From Galerina marginata (lineage: Eukaryota > Basidiomycota > Agaricomycetes > Agaricales > Galerinaceae): a stretch of DNA of 64,000 bases. The notes beneath the pieces were generated by a model, which was given only the letters and a program-made list of their open reading frames with translations, did not search any database and had not been told where the DNA came from. Location of the stretch: assembly GCA_023014335.1 (NCBI GenBank), contig JAECYW010000011.1:558001-622000 (forward strand). The letters run 5' to 3'. The first letter of the stretch is position 1. Each line of letters starts with the position of its first letter. Positions 34,770 through 46,098 of the stretch are shown here, one piece after another. A program made the position numbers and the translations under genes.

Positions 34770-37700
34770 ATGAATAAACGAAAGCAAGAAGTACCTCACT
34801 TATCCTGATGCCAGATCCGATTGTCTCTGTCTAACACCGTCCCTCAGGAATCCGGCTTGCGTATCTCAAAACGGCCCCGTGTGCCCAGGCCTGGCGCTAC
34901 CTCGACGGACTCTCCTGATAGGTCTCAAGTGTCCTCCTCCCAGGCCGTGGGCCATACTTTCATCGGGCCATTCGTCGGCTGCGCTGTTGGCGGGAACAAT
35001 AATTCAAATGAGATCTTCAATGCACGCCCTGACGACCAACTTGAAGCAATCGGTACACTTTACTTGTATGATAACTACTTCTTTCTAATACAATGGGTAT
35101 AGGACGGGAGTTAAAGATAATCAAGGACGACAAGCTAGGTACTTTCAAGTCCCTGTCGTTTTCAATAATTACATTGAGGCATTTACATCCCCAGAGGAAA
35201 AGATTCGAATTTGGCTATCCCCTCCTGACACCTCCAAGAATCGCAATGAAGCGGCTAAAAAACTTCAAGACGACACCTGCTCCTGGTTTCTCGAGGGAGA
35301 CCGATTCCGTTACTGGCAAGCAAGACCTGGTTTTCTTTGGGTTCAGGGAAAATGTAAGCTTCTCAGTAGGGTATTTGAATTTAAGTATTAAACAATTCCA
35401 TAGCAGGTAGCGGTAAAAGTGTTCTGTGGTGAGTCTCTTCATCGCAGATAGGTCACTAGTGAGATCGACGAGCCGTTTTCTCAGCTCGTCAATTATCAAT
35501 AAACTTTCCGAGAAACATGATCGGCCATTCGGAACCGCGTATTTCTTCTTCGACGGAAGGGATTCACAACGCGACCTACAACTTTATGACAAGCTCATCC
35601 GTTCTCTCATTTGGCAGTTCTCCCACCAGCATGGTGGTATACCCACTAAATTAGCAGATCTATATGAACGCATTGGAGACCATCATCAGCCATCGGTCAA
35701 TCAACTTCGGAATGTTCTGCTCAATATTCTTGATGGATTCCCACATGCGTATATTGTCATTGATGCCCTTGACGAGGGTACCAGTATCGACATTGAAGAG
35801 ACTTTGGATTGGGTCAAAGAACTTGTCTCGGATACGCCTCGAAAAGCGAAAAATCTTCACATGATAGTCACCAGTCGACCCGAGCCAGATATTAAAAGGG
35901 TTTTCGAGGCGCTTGATCCACATTCAATTGACGTTGGCGAAGCAAACGAGGACATTGTCAAGTATCTCAAGCATCGAATTGAATTGAAATTCAAAGAATA
36001 CGATGAAAATATCCGAACGGGAATAGAGTCTGGCTTGAGAAAGCGCGCGGATGGATCGTACGTCTCTCTTTAACAAGCAGTCCATTGAGTGATTGTTGCT
36101 GATATTGGGCTAAGGTTTCGGTGGGTTGCATTACAGCTTGCTGAGCTGGAAAACTGCTCGAGCGAAGACGAAATAACGCAGCAAATGAAAGACCTACCAG
36201 AGGATTTAAACGAAACCTATGAGCGAATGCTGCAGGCGATTCATGGGAAGCATCGCACTGACGTGATGACGTTCCTGGAGTGGTTGTCATTTTCCAGTCG
36301 TCCAATGGAAGTCGCTGAAATTGCAGAAGCCATTACAGTGGACTTCAGGTCACAAGATGAACCAGTTTTCAAGAAAAATAAACGATATCGAAATCCATGG
36401 GACGTGCTGAAAAGGTGTTCGGGTCTTGTTACCGAATCAGAAGGCAAGTACTGTGGTCTTATTTTAGCCTTTACTGACTGTAAAGATAGGTTTCGTGAAG
36501 CTTTCTCATTTCTCTGTCAAAGAGTACCTCCTCTCTGGTCGCCAGAAAGATTTCAGCGTCAGCAAGGAAGCCGCTCATCTGAAGATTGCGAAGATCTCTG
36601 TCGCCTACCTTCTACAGTTTGACTCATTTGAGCCCCTCACGCAAGCTGCACTTCGCACCTCGCCACTTGCACAGTATGCAGCTGAGAACTGGATTAACCA
36701 TACAAAATCTGGAAGGATGGACCCTACCCTGCTCACATTGATGTTGCAACTTTTCAGATCTGAGACAGCTCCTTTTACAAATTGGATCCGAATTTACGAT
36801 ATCGATAGCAGCTGGCATGGGGAGCTTTTACTGGACAAAGCTAAAGTTCACTCGCCTCTTTATTATGGTTCATTGGCAGGATTGGAGGAAGTATCAAAAC
36901 ACCTGGTCAAGAATCGAGCTGATGTAAATGCACAGGGAGGAGAACATGGTAACCCACTCCAGGCGGCGTCTTCTGGAGGTCACGAGGCGATCGTGAAGTT
37001 GCTGTTGGAGACCGGGGCGGATGTGAATGCGCAGGGAGGACTATACGGCAACGCACTCCAGGTGGCGTCTTCTGGAGGTCACAAGGCGATCGTGAAGCTG
37101 CTATTGGAGAACGGGGCGGATGTGAATGCGCAGGGAGGACAATACAGCACTGCACTCCAGGCGGCGTCTTCTGAAGGTCAGAAGGCGATCATGGAGCTGC
37201 TGTTGGAGAACGGGGCAAATGTGAATGCGCAGGGAGGACTAAACGGCAACGCACTCCAGGCGGCATCTTCTAAAGGTCACGAGGCGATCGTGAAGTTGCT
37301 GTTGGAGAACGGGGCGGATGTGAATGCGCAGGGAGGACAATACACCAACGCACTCCAGGTGGCGTCTTCTAGAGGTCACGACGCGGTCGTGAAGCTGCTG
37401 TTGGAGAACGGGGCGGATGTGAATGCGCAGGGAGGACTATACGGCAACGCACTCCAGGCAGCGTCTTCTGAAGGTCAGAAGGCGATCATGGAGCTGCTGT
37501 TGGAGAACGGGGCAAATGTGAATGCGCAGGGAGGAATAAACGGCAACACACTCCAGGCGGCGTCTTCTAAAGGTCACGAGGCGATCGTGAAGTTGCTGTT
37601 GGAGAACGGGGCGGATGTGAATGCGCAGGGAGGACTATACGGCACTGCACTCCAGGCGGCGTCTTCTAGAGGTCACAGGGCGGTCGTGAAGCTGCTGTTG

Positions 37701-38387
37701 GAGAACGGGGCGGATGTGAATGCGCAGGGAGGACTATACGGCAACGCACTCCAGGTGGCGTCTTCTGGACGTCACAAGGCGATCGTGAAGCTGCTATTGG
37801 AGAACGGGGCGGATGTGAATGCGCAGGGAGGACAATATAGCACTGCACTCCAGGCGGCGTCTTCTGAAGGTCAGAAGGCGATCATGGAGCTGCTGTTGGA
37901 GAACGGGGCGGATGTGAATGCGCAGGGAGGACCATATGGCAACGCACTCCAGGCGGCGTCTTCTAAAGGTCACGAGGCGATCGTGAAGTTGCTGTTGGAG
38001 AACGGGGCGGATGTGAATGCGCAGGGAGGACTATACGGCACTGCACTCCAGGCGGCGTCTTCTGAAGGTCAGAAGGCGATCATGGAGCTGCTGTTGGAGA
38101 ACGGGGCAAATGTGAATGCGCAGGGAGGACTAAACGGCAACGCACTCCAGGCGGCGTCTTCTAAAGGTCACGAGGCGATCGTGAAGTTGCTGTTGGAGAA
38201 CGGGGCGGATGTGAATGCGCAGGGAGGACTATACGGCAACGCACTCCAGGTGGCGTCTTCTAGAGGTCACAAGGCGGTCGTGAAGCTGCTGTTGGAGAAC
38301 GGTGCGGATGTGGATGTAGTAGATATGGATGATGTCGCAGATGCCGTCATACGGAAGTTGCTTGAGGACCGCCAATCAGTGAGTTGA
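34770..38387 (+). CDS. NACHT-ankyrin NLR (STAND NTPase), intact, 8 exons, 1081 aa
   Basis: Exons: 34770-34790, 34848-35052, 35103-35138, 35195-35353, 35404-35428, 35485-36057, 36115-36443, 36490-38387. They sum to 3246 bases with no internal stop. Order: a short basic N-terminus; a Gly/Asn-rich segment 'TFIGPFVGCAVGGNNN' (residues 43-66); 'IRIWLSPPDTSKNRNEAAKK'; NACHT with Walker A 'GKSGSGKS' (about 139-146), Walker B 'YIVIDALDE' (about 236-246) and 'VTSRPEPD' (about 278); 'FRWVALQLAELE'; 'HFSVKEYL' (about 455-462); and 15 ankyrin repeats of 33 residues (about 571-1065). The family acts in the cytosol as nucleotide-driven sensors for non-self or incompatibility; the ligand is unknown. The 'YAFFFD'-like strand reads 'TAYFFFDGRD'. 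Intron 7 has a GC donor (gcaagt). A gtgagt overlaps the stop, so a further intron is possible. No N-terminal effector domain is recognised. Confidence 0.93.
36940..38310 (+). repeat. 99-bp tandem ankyrin-coding repeats
   Basis: About 14 near-identical 99-bp units encode 'ALQAASSxGHxAIVKLLLEN' followed by 'GADVNAQGGxYGN'. Changes cluster at a few codons: S-(G/E/K/R)-(G/R)-(H/Q)-(E/K/D/R), K/E before LLLEN, D/N in 'GADVN', and the LYGN/QYST/LNGN/QYTN/INGN/PYGN loop. The order is not random. An EGQK-KGHE pair occurs four times, and repeats 3-5 resemble repeats 10-12 down to the QYST loop, showing multi-repeat duplications. Confidence 0.93.
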
Positions 38388-39779
38388 CATTTCTACCACA
38401 CAATTACTTTCTGGTTCAAGTGGCCTACTCCCTCCCATTTTTAGCCGGACGCGCTGCCGCTCATACATTTCTAATGTATCTACTCGCCAGAACCTCGACT
38501 TGTGACCCGCCTCAAGTTGCGTCATCATATTTGATGTCTCTATCATCTTTTGTCAATCCCGCCATTCACTACTTCTTGATATTTCCTACCTCCCTATTCA
38601 TGTCTCATCCCATAGACCGACTCCCGCGTCAATCAGTCCATCAAGGCCATTCATTTTGGATTTTGCAGATGTTGAGTTTTTATTATTCTACCATATTATA
38701 TTCGGTTATCATGAGTAAATTGATCAAATTGAGTTTACTATTATGTACTTGGTAACGACTTGAAATTTTTGGGCTGGGTTCACTATAAACTTATGTATGG
38801 ATGATACATTGGGTTGCTGGCATTGAGAGGTGGGCATGGGGAAAATTCAACTGCGTCGACGATGGAGGGCCAAGGAGCGTGTGGGCGTCGACGGCAGAGT
38901 GGGTCATGTAGTGTGTAGGCGTCAATTGCATCGAAGACGACGGAGGTGAGGCAGAGCCTCGTCGACGACGGTGAAGGTGGTAAGGCTGCAAATTGCGTCA
39001 GCGGTGGCAAGGTAGTAGAGACGCCTTATGTCAGGACATAGGACTAGCAAGAGTTTACAACAGAGAAGGGGTCCTACTTTGTACACCGGTAAGGCGCTGC
39101 ACCCGTCATGGCTGCGACGTTCGACAATTCTATGTGGTGTATTCGGAATCGTGGCTGTCGTAGTAACCGGTATAAATTTCCCCGCCTTCAAGCTCCATGG
39201 CGAACTCGAAGTTGAAATCGCCACCCGTCTATGCAGGCGCAAGTTGCCATCAACTGGGGTGACAAATTAACTTCTTCCGATCCATATCAAACGACTCCAG
39301 CACCACCGTCGCGATCTGCAGCGCCGGCAGCGGCGCCGGAAGCAGCGAGGAAATATAAGGAAGGCCGAATGACGTGGTTGAACTAATGTGAAGATCGTTT
39401 CGATTTTCATTTTTGGGGGGGGTAATTAACGATGACATGGGCGATAACGAAAGTCAAAGTTTGCATTCATCGTCACTACGTGTATTGACAGCAGCCGCAA
39501 GCAGCTGGTACAGAAAAGCCCAACATATAAGGTCGAACGTCGAACGTCGAAGATGTGCTGGAATAGCGGGCACGATCTGAAGGACTCTCCGAAGTCGAAT
39601 ACATCAGCTGGTGTTGCCGTCTGCGCCGGTACAGCAGGAATAGGAGCTGAAGTTGACGGAACTGGTATTGGGATTGAGCCTTCTGCATGGACGACGGTGG
39701 AACGGATGGAAGTAGGGAGACGGGAGGAAGTTGAAATGTAGATTACGTAATCCACAAAATTGGCGATGTAAAATACTGA
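38388..39779. other. NLR 3' flank, no gene seen
   Basis: Similar to 20458-20621 joined to 23312-24369 in unit 1. No ORF is conserved between the two copies with a protein-like pattern. Confidence 0.5.
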
Positions 39780-41720
39780 CATGTCAAGGACGCAGAAAGC
39801 TGGCACTGGTTGTCGGCTATCTTCGGTGGGGTAGGCGGATGCACTGGAACCTGCTCCGTAATTTTTGTGGGATGTTGGCTTGGCTGGAGGTGTGTAGCAC
39901 GGAGAAGCCGTGAAAGGGTGCTAGGTGACGCGGTGACGTGGACAGCTTGGTGATGAAGAGGTTGTGGGCTGGTGTTCGGAAATCGCACAACTGGACCTGT
40001 TCGATGTTGGAGGAAGATAGATGGTCGTCGTCCACGCGAGCCTCAGGCGATGCTTGTGTCTAACGATCTTGATCGCGCCAAATTTCCTCCAACCCCTCTT
40101 CTTGACCCGGATTCGCCAAATACGACTCCTCGAAAAATGACACCCGTCCTCTTCTAGTCCTTCCACGTCACAGGATCATGCGAAGGCACCGAGCACGTTG
40201 TTTCTGCCGGTGCCGCCGCGGCCCAGGATCCCAGCCTCATCGACACGCGCATTTGGCAGCAGCAGCTATTCATTCGTCGTATTTGGAAGAAAAAAGGGTA
40301 GTTGAGGGAACGAAAAGATAGGCGAGGCTGGTGCTGGTGGCCTGAGTCCCGCCAACTGCGACCTAAAACGGGTATGGAAGCGATCGAAGGTACACGTGTC
40401 GTCCTAGGTCGCAGATTTGCTAGAAGATGATGGGTTCGTTGTCGTTCGGTGTCATATGAAGAACAGCTTCATAGATCAAAATTAAATCATAACCGTCGCC
40501 TCCGCCGGCTGTAACCCCACAAAAGTCGAAGGAGCATATTGATGTAGTCGCACTTGAAGGAGATTAGGCGACGATCTTGGTATAAGGCTAGGTCGTGTAT
40601 CAGCAAATTTCTTGCAAGAAGCTGGATGATAATTACCCACAAACTCGACGATGGGATCAAGGAAATTTTTCACAGGGAAATTCTACTGCAGTCCCTAAAC
40701 TGTGCTTATCCAATCGAAGGTCGGAAGACATGCGAAGAGTCCGCGTTCTATGGGGTTCACATCGTTGATAGAACTGGGCTGCGGGTGAAAAGATTGGTTG
40801 AAGTATGATGTTCGTCGAGGAGACGTTGGCATGAGAAAGTGCCGGCTTAAGATTCGACGTAGGTCGACGGCGGGTCTTGATATCGGTGGGCTTTATGAAC
40901 TGTAAAGGAGATTAAAGTCAATGGAAAGTTTTTTTTTGTACTGAAGGACCTTACTGTGCGTCTACCCATATGCCAGGAGTAACTCGTGCATGTGGCGGTT
41001 GGGATGGGTGGGTGGGTGGGTGGTTAAGATAGACGAAATCAGGCCCCAGGATAGCGTTCCAAACTTGCAGTATATGATTATGACTGCAAGTAGGCGGAGG
41101 CGGGAAGACGTGTCCTTAGAGGCTTGGATGTTTGGACTGTGTTTGCGGCGGGGCTGGGGCTCTGGAGATGTCCAGCTAGACGAGTGGTAGGTTCATAGGC
41201 TCCATAGTGAGCGTCGACGGTTGGTGCAACGCCGACATTGATTGTCGAATGGTGAAAGTTGAACATTGCCCTACAGGAAAAGGGTATGTTCAACACCGAT
41301 TTTTAACTCTAGGACGAGAGCAGGACGAACCTCTGAGTTTCTTCCCATCTTCGACATGAACAGGCCCTCTACAAACGGACGGGAAGCCAACTCGGACGTG
41401 GTTGATTCTGGTAAACAACAAGGGCAGCCTAGCATCGGAGCTAGTTAATAGAAACTGGTGAGCGAGAAAAGGTGTCAGTAGACCTCTTGAGTCAAATTGA
41501 AATTTTTACTCACCAGTAGCCTGAACTGAAGCTGATGGGACCATGTCCGTCGGATGATGAAGAAAGCGAGCGCGACGTTGATGCAACATGGGCCACATAT
41601 CTAAGTTTTCAAATCTTCCAGCTTCAAGGCTTCGAGTGTTTGATAAGAAAAAAGGAAATCGGTGTCAATAGCATCGAGAGTGCTATTCTTGTATAAAGAA
41701 CAGACTTGGAGAACGGAGAA
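39780..41720 (-). pseudogene. Degenerate minus-strand gene block, copy R3
   Basis: Third copy of the block seen in tandem at 24370-27840. On the minus strand it carries the same exon-like pieces, for example near 41230 (variant of the 'VQLSAFDNHGIAPTVD' piece), and the gtgagtaaaaat...caccag intron candidate near 41455-41520. Frames are interrupted by stops. Function unknown. Confidence 0.4.
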
Positions 41721-44172
41721 CGTCGTTGATCAGTGAGCGGGATGGACGGGTTCACGACAATTTCTCGACCAGGTTCCAATTCAAACACATGCAAATACCT
41801 GGCGTGCTGCCTTTTCTTTCTTCAACGCCCATTGCGAACGCTCCGGCCACCTCATTCGAGCCATACTTTTGGCCAGATCCGCGCTGTGCTTCGCGAGAGA
41901 GCATGCTGCTGTCGTTCTGGCTTAGTCAAGCACAAAGCTTCAGCTGGACTCACCAACCTTAGACCTAGCTAACAATGACCTCCGAGTCGCGCCTCGTGAC
42001 TCAATTTGGATTGCTTTCTATAAAGTCGTGCGGTGGTAGGCAAAGGTTTGGGATATTTTAAAAGCCGTGTCTCTTGTTGTGCGTTTCATTTCGTTTTAGT
42101 TTTATGGCCAATAAAAACTCATCTTCCTTCCTAGCTAGGTTTCACCGCAATTAGTTCTTATATGGAAGAGCCAGAAAGGCTACTTTAGAAGTCTTCCATG
42201 CCCCAATAGTATCCGTCGTCCATAGTTGGAAGCAGTCAGGCGAAACTTTCTCATTTTCCTCACCTGAAAGTCTGGATCTTTGCTGAAATATCCCAACCGT
42301 CATCTGCAGGTACTGGTCCCTCAAATGACCCTCGCAAATTGGATAACTCACACGAACGATTTCCATCCCTTCCAGGCCTCAAATGCTTCTTGGTGTCAAT
42401 AGTTCACGCTTACATGTAAGTGACGCGCATGAACTATGACGATTGTTCTGAGAACCTCCCCCTAGACGATCCTTATTTGTGGTTTTAGTAACCGGACGTA
42501 GTTGTATTCCGGCATCATGTCAGCGGTTCTGATTTTTTAGGGCTGTCGTACATCATCGATGAAGAAAGAACGATTGGTACTTACGTCGCTGGAATCAATT
42601 CCGATATTTTATCAAGTCGATGCGGACCGAAGGCTAAAAGTCAAGCAAAAATCTCTGACGTTTCCTCTCAACCTGTGAGTATAATACAATTTGCATGCAA
42701 ATTCAGGACGTTTGGCCTCGATAACTGGTCCGAATCTTCAAGAACTCGTGCATTCAACCACTCATCCCTGGAGCAAGAATGCGATGTGCGGTGGGTATCC
42801 ATACGGACGCCCATCTCATTCTTATTGCGGCAACCAGCAGCAGCTCCGCATCCAGAGGAGAACGAGGATCGTCGCTGACCAAAGTCTTCGCGAGCTGTCC
42901 GATTTCGTATTCAAAATCAAAATCAAAAACTGTCTTGCCTTATCACATACAGCCGTCCTCAGAATGCATTTTCCCACTGACCTCCTTGTCTCTGCCGTCG
43001 TTGGTGTCATCTTTGTCGCCCCTGCGTACGGCGCCGCCTCTGCCCTCGAGATTGTCCAGCGTTGTTCGTCTGTACGTGTGCTTATTGCCAGATAATAATT
43101 TAAGGAATCCAACGCGAACAGCCGCCGTCCTCATCCCTCAACAAGTCTTCTCGAACTCGGATTCAATGAGCTTGAGTCTTTCTCAAGTAGTGCATGGGCC
43201 GTCTTTCAAGTTGGGCAGGGCGAGGATAGTTGCGCTGCAATCTCAGTCCCATTCCTCCAATACGTTCTCTCCTGCTTCCTGCCTCTTACCTTCTCTACGG
43301 CTAGTAGCTACCACTCTCTAAGCTTGCCCATATCGCTCTCTTTCTTGCGCCAAAAACCACTGCCAATATCCGCTGAATCGGACGAAACAAGCACTTTAAG
43401 AGCATCATGGGAGCAGGCACAAATATCGGACTGTGGATGTGCAGTGCGATTCCTACATAGTGTGATACATTTGACGAAGCAAAATGGATGAGGAATGGTA
43501 TCAACTCCCGATGTTTCTTCTACATCGACGCTAGTAGGAGAATGGACGATTTCAGCTTCGCCGTCTCGGCTTTCGTGTGCTGGTGGCCTAAAGCGGCGAT
43601 TAGTAAAAGTCTAGCGTTGGCATCTAGGATGTTAGCACTGTTCAACGGATTCTCTTGTGGACACGGAACTAGACATTGGAGCCTTACCTGAGCCTGGGTT
43701 TTTTTCTCTGGTCAAAACACGTCCTACAGAACCTAGTCATTCGAAAATGGTTATATTGAACAAACCCAATTGCCTCTTGGTTGGGTCTGTGCTTCCTCTA
43801 CCCACAGCCTAGAAACTATCCTTAACCTACAACACTCACGATCAGCCAAAAGCAGCGCCAATGGGAACCACAATTTGGAATAGCAATTTTCTATGGACTA
43901 CTCAAGTACCTATTTGGGGCTGAATCCAACGGGCGATACGAATACAGTATAGATATCAAGCTATCTTGATTCTGCGTTTGGGTACAAAGCCAGGCCGAGG
44001 GTCGTCCCCTGGTTATTCAAGACCAAGCTGAAGCCCCAAGCTTTTTTCACTCGCACAACTTCTACTTGACGACCCGATAAAGCAAACCTGGTGTGTAAAA
44101 ATCATCTTACATGTTCTGTAAGCTTGAAGTCGCTGATCTTAAGCTTTCATTAAGAAAAAAGTTGCAACAAAT
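41720..44172. other. Intergenic, no well-supported gene
   Basis: Several short ORFs but no domain. A possible minor exon at 42964-43071 starts with a hydrophobic signal-like stretch 'LLVSAVVGVIFVAPAYGAAS' followed by a gtacgt donor and a cag acceptor at 43119-43121. The downstream frame soon stops, giving only about 51 residues, so I do not call it a gene. Confidence 0.4.
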
Positions 44173-44418
44173 ATGAAGCTCTCCATCGCCTCAACCCTCA
44201 GCTTCTCTGCCCTCTTCCTCGCAGCCCCCGTATTCGCCACCGAGAACGTTTTCAAGCACGCCAGAGACAGTGATGCCGCCCAAAACTGCTTCTGGGCCGG
44301 AACAGCTCCGTTCTGCATGGCCTCCTGCCCGGTTAGTTTCCGGGTGGATAAGGAAGACTCTTCGGGAGGTGGGGCGCGGTGTTGGACAGGGAAAAAGTTT
44401 TATTGCTGCGACGACTGA
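44173..44418 (+). CDS. Small cysteine-rich secreted protein A (81 aa)
   Basis: A single exon starting at ATG 44173. Residues 1-22 form a signal peptide (K near the start, hydrophobic core 'LSFSALFLAAPVFA'). The mature part begins near 'TENVFKHARD' and holds six cysteines in the pattern C-x8-C-x3-C-x16-C-x7-CC, within 'FWAGTAPFCMASCP' and 'ARCWTGKKFYCCDD'. The close paralogue 'B' lies 570 bp downstream and a dead copy lies at 49040. The protein is likely secreted with three disulphides. Its role is unknown; effector-like, defensive or developmental roles are all possible. An A-rich leader precedes the ATG. Selection is supported by conservation of cysteines and the GTAPFC core while the rest differs. 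Confidence 0.82.
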   Translation: MKLSIASTLSFSALFLAAPVFATENVFKHARDSDAAQNCFWAGTAPFCMASCPVSFRVDKEDSSGGGARCWTGKKFYCCDD

Positions 44419-44774
44419 TCGCCAGAAATGAGATAGCTTTTGGAGGATAGGGTTGAAGTTTTTTCTTATGATTTAAGGCGAATAAAAGGCCTGCTTTGTT
44501 GTTGTGACGTACAGTACCCTGAGGCGACAGCCTCAGTTGCCTTCGATATGTATTCCTTCTCTACACGTCATCCCAAAATTTCCTCGGGTGCGTACAACTC
44601 CCGCAGTTAGCGCGACGCAGGTCCAAGTAGCCGACCATCTCCAAGTCAGGCAAATGGGTAGCAAAATTCTACCCTTCAAGACACGGTTTCTAACGCGCTT
44701 CGTGCAAGCTAAGTTGCCCAGAAGAACTTCAGCCGTGTTATCGACGACACACTAGCTTAGTTGTATCTCTGGAG

Positions 44775-44780
44775 TATAAA
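44775..44780 (+). promoter_or_regulatory. TATA-like box upstream of secreted protein B
   Basis: TATAAA at 44775-44780, about 204 bp before the ATG at 44984. This is the only clear TATA motif in the 560-bp intergenic stretch. The assignment is tentative. Confidence 0.35.
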
Positions 44781-44983
44781 GGCAGGTCTTCTAGTAATTC
44801 AACATCAAGCAGAAGCCCCCCAAAAGCCCCCCACCGTTTTCGGCTCGCACCACATTTTCATAAAAACACATTTGTCAGTAACATTCTTCCTACACATCTC
44901 TTGTGGTCGAATCCCACTGAAATTTGGCCTTCCCAATCAAAAAGAACCACCATAAAGATTTCACAAACCGAATTCCAACAACC

Positions 44984-45214
44984 ATGAAACTCACCATCGC
45001 ATTCACCCTCCTCTCCTTCTCCTTCCCCACCGTCCTCGCCTCCGAAAACCTCAACCAAGCCAGAGATACCGCCGCAGCCCAGACCTGCTACTGGTCCGGC
45101 ACAGCGCCGTTCTGCCATGGCTCCTGCGCTGCTGGGTTCCGGGTGAAGAAGGAGGACAGGCATGGGATTGGACGCCAGTGCTGGACGGGCAGGAAGGCGT
45201 ATTGCTGTAATTGA
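44984..45214 (+). CDS. Small cysteine-rich secreted protein B (76 aa)
   Basis: The start at 44984 (MKLTIAFTLL...) gives a clean signal peptide. An in-frame ATG 60 bases upstream would put a charged stretch before it, so I prefer the downstream ATG. The mature region 'QTCYWSGTAPFCHGSCAAGF' and 'RQCWTGRKAYCCN' keeps all six cysteines of protein A with the same CC end. Spacing and the GTAPFC.GSC core are conserved. Tandem, same strand as protein A. Secreted; function unknown. The downstream sequence to about 45890 matches the region after the pseudogene at 49037, showing that this gene was duplicated together with its 3' neighbour. Confidence 0.85.
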   Translation: MKLTIAFTLLSFSFPTVLASENLNQARDTAAAQTCYWSGTAPFCHGSCAAGFRVKKEDRHGIGRQCWTGRKAYCCN

Positions 45215-45540
45215 GAGCGAAAGAATTTTGTGTGTTTCTCGATGATGTGCCGCAAGGAGTTGATTCGGATAAGTCACTGCAAGTCGAGAAGCATCCGAGT
45301 CAGCAAGGAACAGAGGTCCAACCGGTTTTCGCAGCTGGACTTCCGATGAAAACGAGAAAAAACTAGAATCAGTTATAATTACTTACCAGAGATCTTTTTC
45401 TAATCGGATAGCCTATCTGGATTCTCGAAATCAACGCAAGGTCGACCGTCTCATAGAATTTGATTCTCCAGCTCAAAGGCCTTCGTTTATCATATGTATC
45501 AAAGCGCGCATGAAGAACCGTTCAATACTTCAAAGACAAA

Positions 45541-45892
45541 TCACTGGTAAAGAGGCGCGACTTGAATAGGCGACACCGACCCCGAGCTCGTAGGTAGGGA
45601 CGCGGGCGGGCTTGATGGCGTCCACTGGAAAGAGGCAGGCGGCAGCGGGATTGACGGTGGCTGCGAAGGCGACTGCGGGAAGTCGTTCTCCTTCAACGTG
45701 CTCGGGATGAGCGCGACGGGGAGGACCCACGTCGCACTGAGTATCACGCCGTATCCTTCAACACAATCCACATCAGCCTCGCAAGAAGCTAATAACAAGA
45801 GAGAAGGAGAGAAGCGCACCAATATCATACCCTTAATCGTACTCCAGCTCCACGAAATAAATGTCCCGATATACCCCAAATACGGCGCGATC
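45541..45892 (-). pseudogene. Truncated copy of the Pro-rich hydrophobic protein gene
   Basis: The minus strand encodes 'PYLGYIGTFISWSWSTIKG', an intron-like stretch, then 'GYGVILSATWVLPVALIPST' and a short Pro/Ser tail ending 'SPIQVAPLYQ'. This matches the end of exon 2 and exon 3 of the gene at 49876-52268. Homology stops at about 45892. One base is missing before the exon 2 donor, and the donor is gtgcg instead of gtgag, so the piece is non-functional. Confidence 0.8.
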
Positions 45893-46098
45893 TGGCTTTA
45901 CGAGCTGGAAAAACAAACAACAAGACTTTCAAAGCTCCACTGCGCTTCTGCGAGTCGTCTCAAAAGGGTCACAAAATATCAGTGGTGTGGAGGTCATAGG
46001 TATCTACGAAATAGTTTTACAGCTTAGGGAAAGAACAAATGATGTGGGAGAGTAGGTAAAGAGTTAAAAAAACATTGAGAACGTGAATCTGGAGGGTA

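Larger units (their letters stand above)
31500..41720. repeat. Segmental duplication unit 2
   Basis: It repeats the order of unit 1 (monooxygenase pseudogene, NLR, 3' flank, degenerate minus-strand block) without the four large insertions and without the second tandem minus-strand block. It serves as a natural empty-site reference for every insertion in unit 1. Confidence 0.8.

Noticed and set aside
42964..43321. Possible secreted protein with hydrophobic N-terminus
   Set aside because: The signal-like start is plausible, but the only reasonable splice gives about 51 residues with no conserved cysteines or relatives in the window.
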